From positions 266,037 to 302,131 of the forward strand of contig MKWA01000002.1 in the NCBI GenBank assembly GCA_001899285.1: 36,095 nt of DNA, read 5' to 3'. Position numbers and translations under genes: made by a program. The stretch comes from Rhizobiales bacterium 64-17 (lineage in GTDB: Bacteria; Pseudomonadota; Alphaproteobacteria; Rhizobiales; Xanthobacteraceae). The notes under the pieces are model-generated. The model was not told the DNA's origin. It was given only the letters and a program-made list of their open reading frames with translations, and searched no databases. Shown one piece after another: positions 32,446 to 36,095 of the stretch; position 1 is the first letter of the stretch, and every line of letters starts with the position of its first letter.

Positions 32446-32782
32446 CCTTAAGGCAAAACTTGAAGTCCCTTAGTCTTTGCATTCATAAACAAGAGAAAGA
32501 CGCTGATTTAAAACACTTATATGACTCCAAATAGCGACAACTGATCGCTCGTTGCGGCTCACCAGTGCTGACTCGGTACAGCGTATATATTCCATAATAT
32601 GTCTTATGCGAAAATGATATCCAAGGCCGTGATCGCACCTTGATCCTGGTTGACCCGAGTTGATCCGGGTCATGTTGGCGTCATCGGCGACGTGGAACGC
32701 TTGCCGGGCTGACGCGTTGGGCCGCCGCACGGCTTTAAAGCGCGCCGCACATCCCCACGATCTCTCCCGGAGCCCGAACGTC
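32446..32782. other. AT-richer intergenic region before dps
   Basis: There are 337 bases without a convincing gene. A frame open on the minus strand (32470-32895) overlaps the dps start and has no family character. The left part (32460-32630) is markedly AT-rich, with runs such as ATATATTCCATAATATG near 32584, and is the likely promoter zone of dps, although I cannot fix -10 and -35 boxes. A GCCTTAAGGC palindrome spans 32445-32454. The periodic TTGAYCC repeat near 32640 is listed separately. Confidence 0.6.
32640..32669. promoter_or_regulatory. Three 10-bp-spaced TTGAYCC repeats upstream of dps
   Basis: TTGATCC, TTGACCC and TTGATCC begin at 32640, 32650 and 32660, exactly one helical turn apart. 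The same bases hold an inverted repeat GACCCG (32652-32657) and CGGGTC (32666-32671). This suggests a cooperative regulator site about 115-145 bases before the dps start, possibly for iron or oxidative control. The regulator is not identifiable from sequence. Confidence 0.4.
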
Positions 32783-33322
32783 ATGTCCAGCAAAGTCCAG
32801 AAGCTCGAATCCCGTAAGCCGGCCTCAAACCTCGATACCCCGACCGATCTGTCCGACGCCGCCGTTCGGGAGATTTCCAAGGCGATCAACGGCATCCTGG
32901 CGGACAGCTTTGCGCTCTATCTCAAGACCAAGAATTTCCACTGGCACGTCAGCGGCCCGAACTTCCGCGACTACCATTTGATGCTGGACGAGCACGCGGA
33001 CGCCATTTTCGCGACGACCGATCCGCTGGCCGAGCGCGTGCGCAAGATCGGCGGCGTGACGCTGCGCTCGATTTCGGACATCAGCAAGCATCAGAGCATC
33101 AGGGACAACAACGAGGCCGAGGTCGACCCGCTGGACATGCTCCGGGAACTGATGAACGACAACAAGGCCGTGGCCAAGGCGATGCGCGAGGCGCATGAGC
33201 TTTGCGACAAGCACGACGACATCGCCACGGCGAGCCTGCTGGAGAACTATGTGGACGAAACCGAGCGCCGGACCTGGTTCCTGTTCGAGGCCAGCCGGGA
33301 CGCCGACGCGACCGGCCACTGA
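32783..33322 (+). CDS. dps: Dps family ferroxidase/DNA-protection protein
   Basis: Dps assembles as a 12-subunit shell that oxidises and stores iron with peroxide and can coat DNA in stress. The 179-residue product shows the intersubunit ferroxidase site with spacing identical to the family: His53 (NFHWHVSGPNF), His65, Asp69, Asp80 and Glu84 (DPLAERVRKIGG). A Lys/Arg-containing N-terminal tail (about 20 residues) could serve DNA contact. ATG 32783 is preceded by GGAG ten bases upstream. It is monocistronic, flanked by an AT-rich regulatory region and its own terminator. Regulation by peroxide or iron is expected from the family but not proven by a recognised box. Confidence 0.94.
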   Translation: MSSKVQKLESRKPASNLDTPTDLSDAAVREISKAINGILADSFALYLKTKNFHWHVSGPNFRDYHLMLDEHADAIFATTDPLAERVRKIGGVTLRSISDISKHQSIRDNNEAEVDPLDMLRELMNDNKAVAKAMREAHELCDKHDDIATASLLENYVDETERRTWFLFEASRDADATGH

Positions 33323-33346
33323 CGACGCCTTCGTTCCAGGCTTAAG

Positions 33347-33374
33347 AGGCCCGGCCGATCGCGCCGGGCCTTTT
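33347..33374 (+). terminator. Rho-independent terminator after dps
   Basis: AGGCCCGGC (33347-33355) pairs perfectly with GCCGGGCCT (33363-33371) around a 7-base loop, followed by a short T-run to 33374. Confidence 0.88.
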
Positions 33375-33456
33375 CCGTTGTGGACCGCCCTGACCCGCCG
33401 GTTTGCTAGGATGCGCGGGATTCTCCGACCGTGCGCATTCCCGAAAGCTCAACTCC

Positions 33457-34329
33457 ATGACTGACGACACCGCTTCCACGACGATGGCTCCCTCCCGCGA
33501 CATCGCCCGGCTGATCGCAATCATGGCCGCGCTGCGCACGCCCGGCAGCGGCTGTCCGTGGGATCTGGAGCAGAATTTCCAGTCGATCGCCCCCTACACC
33601 ATCGAGGAAGCCTACGAGGTCGCCGATGCGATCGCGCGCGATGATCTTGTCGACCTGTGCGACGAACTGGGCGACCTGTTGTTGCAGGTTGTGTTCCACG
33701 CGCGCATGGCCGAGGAACAAGGCGCCTTCGCATTCAGCGATGTGGTCGAAGCGATCACGACCAAAATGATCCGCCGCCATCCGCATGTGTTCGGCGATGC
33801 CGATGCCCGCAATGCCGGCGTCGTGAAAGACCTGTGGGAACAAATCAAGGCAGAGGAACGCGCCGCCAAAGTTGCGCGCGGCTCGACATCTGCGGCGGAA
33901 CAGCCGGCAGGCACCCATCCTGGCGCCCTTGCCGGCATTCCCGCGGCGCTGCCCGCGCTGACGCGCGCGTTGAAGCTCCAGCAGAAAGCCGGGCGCGTCG
34001 GCTTCGACTGGAACGATCCCCGCGCGGTGCTCGCCAAGATCCGCGAAGAAGCCGACGAGATCGAAGCTGCACTCGATGCGAAAGACAGCGTGGAAGCCGG
34101 CCGCGAGGTCGGCGATCTACTGTTCGCAGTGGTCAATCTGGCGCGGCATCTCGACGCCGATCCCGAAGACGTCCTGCGCGGCACCAATCGAAAATTCGAG
34201 CGTCGCTTCGAATCCATCGAGGCTGCGCTGGCGCGCGACGGGCGCGGCCCGCAAGACGCCTCGCTCGACGAAATGGAATCCTTGTGGATCGCGGCGAAAG
34301 CGGCTGAGAAAGCCGGCAACGCAGCGTAG
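33457..34329 (+). CDS. mazG: Nucleoside triphosphate pyrophosphohydrolase MazG
   Basis: MazG hydrolyses (d)NTPs to monophosphates and pyrophosphate, cleaning nucleotide pools and lowering ppGpp effects. The 290-residue protein has the tandem form. The first MazG domain has LRTPGSGCPWDLEQNFQSIA, then IEEAYEVADAI and DLCDELGDLLLQVVFHARM, the E-E-x-x-E and E-x-x-D metal motifs. The second begins near residue 175 with LTRALKLQQKAGRVGFDWND, IREEADEIEAAL and REVGDLLFAVVNLARHL, again with the metal acidic residues. ATG 33457 is used; ATG 33484 would shorten the tail only. It converges on hflX five bases away, and the two stop codons lie within one GTAGC-GGC-GCTAC palindrome (34326-34338). Confidence 0.95.
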   Translation: MTDDTASTTMAPSRDIARLIAIMAALRTPGSGCPWDLEQNFQSIAPYTIEEAYEVADAIARDDLVDLCDELGDLLLQVVFHARMAEEQGAFAFSDVVEAITTKMIRRHPHVFGDADARNAGVVKDLWEQIKAEERAAKVARGSTSAAEQPAGTHPGALAGIPAALPALTRALKLQQKAGRVGFDWNDPRAVLAKIREEADEIEAALDAKDSVEAGREVGDLLFAVVNLARHLDADPEDVLRGTNRKFERRFESIEAALARDGRGPQDASLDEMESLWIAAKAAEKAGNAA

Positions 34330-34334
34330 CGGCG

Positions 34335-35705
34335 CTACAGCGCGTCGTCGTCGAGCGGCTTTGTCAAACCGAAACGGTTGCGCACCCGCTCGGCCTTGGC
34401 GGGATCGACCCGCACTGTCACGGCGAAACGGCCGTCGTCACGCAGCGACTTGTCGAGCACTTCGGCATGGCGGTGCAGCCAACTGATGCCCTCGCCGTCG
34501 GCCGGATCGAGATCGAGCGTGAAGGTGAGCCGATTGGCGCTGATCCGCGTTTCCACGGCAGCGATCAGCGCCTCGACGCCCTCGCCGGTCAGCGCCGAGA
34601 CCGGCACCGCGCGTTCGCTCTCCGGCTGCCGGTCGATGCGGTTGACCAGTGATTGCCGCTCTTCGTCCGACAAGCGGTCGATCTTGTTCCAGACCTCGAT
34701 GATCCGCTGTCGGTTCGCGAGATCGATGCCGAGTTCCTGCAGCACATGCGCGACATCGTTCGCCTGCGCTTCCGTATCCGGATGCGACAGGTCGCGCACA
34801 TGCAGGATCACGTCCGCCTCGATCACCTCCTCCAGCGTGGCGCGGAACGCCGCGACCAGCATGGTCGGCAGATCGGAGATGAAGCCGACCGTATCGGAGA
34901 GGATGATGCGCGCGCCGTGCGGCAGATCGAGCGCGCGCAAGGTCGGATCGAGCGTCGCGAACAACATATCGGCTTCGAGCACGCTGGCGCGCGTCAGCCG
35001 GTTGAACAGCGTCGATTTTCCGGCATTGGTGTAGCCGACCAGCGCGACGATCGGATACGGCACGCGGCGCCGGCTCTCACGATGCAGGCCGCGCGTGCGC
35101 TTCACCTTCTCAAGGTCGGCTTCGATCCGCGCCAGCCGCTCCTCGATCAGACGGCGGTCGGTTTCGAGTTGCGTTTCGCCCGGCCCGCCGAGGAAGCCGA
35201 AGCCGCCACGCTGGCGTTCGAGATGCGTCCAGGAGCGTACCAGCCGGCTCTTCTGATAAGTCAGATGTGCGTGCTCGACCTGCAGCGTACCCTCGCGCGT
35301 GCGCGCGCGCCGGCCGAAAATTTCGAGGATCAGCCCGGTGCGGTCCAGCACCTTGGCGTTCCATGCTTTCTCCAGATTGCGCTGCTGCATCGGCGAGACC
35401 GGTGAATCCATCACCACGATCCCGACACTGTTGCTTTTGACGATCCCGGCGATCTCGTCGACCTTGCCTTTGCCGAGATAAGTCGCGGGCCGGATATCGG
35501 CGAGCGGCACAAGGCCGGACTCGACCACATTCAGGTCGATCGCCCGCACAAGACCGACGGTTTCCTCAAGCCGTGCCGCGGGCGAGCGCGCTCCCGGCGC
35601 CGTGGTATCGCGACGCAGATAGGGTTCGATGACGAACGCGCGCCCGGTCTCCCCCGCTTCGGCGGCGGGACGGTTCGCGCGGTCGTCGCGCTGACGGTCT
35701 TCCAA
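34335..35705 (-). CDS. hflX: Ribosome-associated GTPase HflX
   Basis: HflX is a GTPase that binds the 50S subunit and splits stalled or heat-damaged ribosomes. The 456-residue product has the N-terminal HflX domain with ATYLGKGKVDEIAG near 75 and the long helix pair ending GGFGFLGGPGETQLETDRR (167-185). The G domain carries G1 GYTNAGKST (224-232), G3 DTVGF (271-275), and G4 NKID (340-343), with a C-terminal extension. The only fitting start is TTG at 35705-35703, which directly follows the hfq stop with no gap, so it should be co-transcribed and coupled to hfq, the usual hfq-hflX pair. Confidence 0.95.
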   Translation of the reverse strand: MEDRQRDDRANRPAAEAGETGRAFVIEPYLRRDTTAPGARSPAARLEETVGLVRAIDLNVVESGLVPLADIRPATYLGKGKVDEIAGIVKSNSVGIVVMDSPVSPMQQRNLEKAWNAKVLDRTGLILEIFGRRARTREGTLQVEHAHLTYQKSRLVRSWTHLERQRGGFGFLGGPGETQLETDRRLIEERLARIEADLEKVKRTRGLHRESRRRVPYPIVALVGYTNAGKSTLFNRLTRASVLEADMLFATLDPTLRALDLPHGARIILSDTVGFISDLPTMLVAAFRATLEEVIEADVILHVRDLSHPDTEAQANDVAHVLQELGIDLANRQRIIEVWNKIDRLSDEERQSLVNRIDRQPESERAVPVSALTGEGVEALIAAVETRISANRLTFTLDLDPADGEGISWLHRHAEVLDKSLRDDGRFAVTVRVDPAKAERVRNRFGLTKPLDDDAL

Positions 35706-35969
35706 CTACGCTTTGTCTCCAGGGGCGTCTTCGCCGCCCTCGAACAACTGCACCGGATGCCCCGGCATGATGGTCGAGATCGCATGCTTGTAGACAAGCT
35801 GCGAATGTCCATCCCGGCGCAACAGGACGCAGAAATTGTCGAACCATGTGACGACGCCCTGCAGCTTGACGCCGTTGACCAAAAAGATGGTCAGCGGAAT
35901 CTTGGCCTTGCGGACGTGGTTGAGAAACGTGTCCTGGAGGTTCTGGGGTCGTTCGGCCGCCATCGCCAT
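35706..35969 (-). CDS. hfq: RNA chaperone Hfq
   Basis: Hfq forms a hexameric Sm-like ring that pairs small RNAs with mRNAs. The product is 87 residues. It has the Sm1 motif with [28 protein letters not shown] split over strands 1-2, the distal-face [10 protein letters not shown], and the Sm2 signature [11 protein letters not shown] with the Y-K-H-A proximal RNA-binding site. A short acidic C-terminal tail ([11 protein letters not shown]) follows, as in many alphaproteobacteria. Two ATG codons (35969, 35963) are possible; AAGGA lies just upstream of the first. The hflX start abuts its stop. Confidence 0.96.
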   Translation of the reverse strand: MAMAAERPQNLQDTFLNHVRKAKIPLTIFLVNGVKLQGVVTWFDNFCVLLRRDGHSQLVYKHAISTIMPGHPVQLFEGGEDAPGDKA

Positions 35970-36006
35970 TATTCCTTTTTTGCCCGCGTCTTGCGCGCGA
36001 GACCGG

Positions 36007-36095
36007 TTATTTCGGGCCAGTCGATGCCCACTCGTTCTTGCCGCCTTGCGGCGGATCGTCGTCTTGGACCCCTGTGCCGGGCCGGCGGGGCTCTT
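36007..36095 (-). CDS. Possible 3' end of an unidentified gene (partial)
   Basis: A minus-strand frame is open from the window edge to TAA at 36007-36009, giving 28 hydrophilic residues with [15 protein letters not shown] at the end. The position just upstream of hfq fits the tail of another gene in this conserved neighbourhood, but the piece is too short to identify. A CCGCC-TTGC-GGCGG hairpin lies within it (36041-36054), so it may equally be non-coding leader of hfq. Confidence 0.25.
   Translation of the reverse strand, partial: EPRRPGTGVQDDDPPQGGKNEWASTGPK

Noticed and set aside
32445-32454. GCCTTAAGGC palindrome after the MBL-fold gene as a terminator
   Set aside because: The stem is only five base pairs with no loop and no T-tract follows, so it is not a credible intrinsic terminator.
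32470-32895. 141-codon minus-strand frame upstream of and overlapping dps
   Set aside because: It overlaps the start of dps antisense, crosses the AT-rich regulatory region and resembles no family.
1-36095. CRISPR array, insertion sequence, prophage structural genes or rRNA
   Set aside because: No regularly spaced direct repeats with unique spacers, no transposase or phage structural motifs, and no rRNA-like stretches were found on either strand.

Overview
The window reads as chromosomal DNA of an alphaproteobacterium, most likely a member of the Bradyrhizobium/Rhodopseudomonas/Afipia/Nitrobacter group of the Hyphomicrobiales (Rhizobiales). The reasons are high GC with a G/C-biased third codon position, the order ubiquinol-cytochrome c chaperone - yceD - plsX - fabH - ihfA - merR, the order hfq - hflX convergent with mazG, a K+-independent type H+-pyrophosphatase, and GC-rich palindromic intergenic repeats of the kind common in that group. 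The genus assignment is inference.

Layout. 87-2207 is hppA, ending at a bidirectional terminator shared with bamE (minus strand). From 2933 a tightly packed plus-strand run follows: cytochrome bc1 assembly chaperone, yceD, plsX, fabH, ihfA and a MerR-type regulator, joining membrane lipid precursor synthesis to a nucleoid protein. A secreted subtilisin-like protease overlaps the end of merR. It is followed by a small catabolic-looking group: an XRE-cupin regulator divergent from a class II aldolase-like gene and a TakP-like TRAP solute-binding protein without its membrane subunits. A terminator and tRNA-Pro(GGG) close this block.

11916-21958 is an exopolysaccharide locus. A minus-strand operon of four genes (glycosyltransferase, polyprenyl-phosphate sugar-1-phosphate transferase, O-antigen ligase/polymerase-like protein, glycosyltransferase) is divergent from a GumC/Wzz-like co-polymerase whose C-terminal kinase-like domain has lost the P-loop lysine. 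A BioF2/FemAB-like acyltransferase and a NodB-type polysaccharide deacetylase follow. No flippase or outer-membrane exporter lies in the window.

21959-24894 is an accessory stretch between the deacetylase and tRNA-Ser(TGA). It has a 78-bp double-hairpin repeat, a hairpin-dense segment with recurring TTGC loops, three tandem TATAGG octamers, a two-gene hypothetical cassette, and a minus-strand proteasome-like Ntn hydrolase with a possible small overlapping gene. Its coding part is visibly less GC-rich than the surroundings and looks acquired. It is the most novel part of the window.

25193-32445 returns to core genes on the plus strand: rlpA, a D-Ala-D-Ala carboxypeptidase, tmk, holB, metG, tatD and a PhnP-like metallo-hydrolase, mostly overlapping or nearly abutting. 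After an AT-richer intergenic region with a 10-bp-periodic repeat come dps and mazG on plus, and hflX and hfq on minus. The far right edge may carry the 3' end of one more minus-strand gene.
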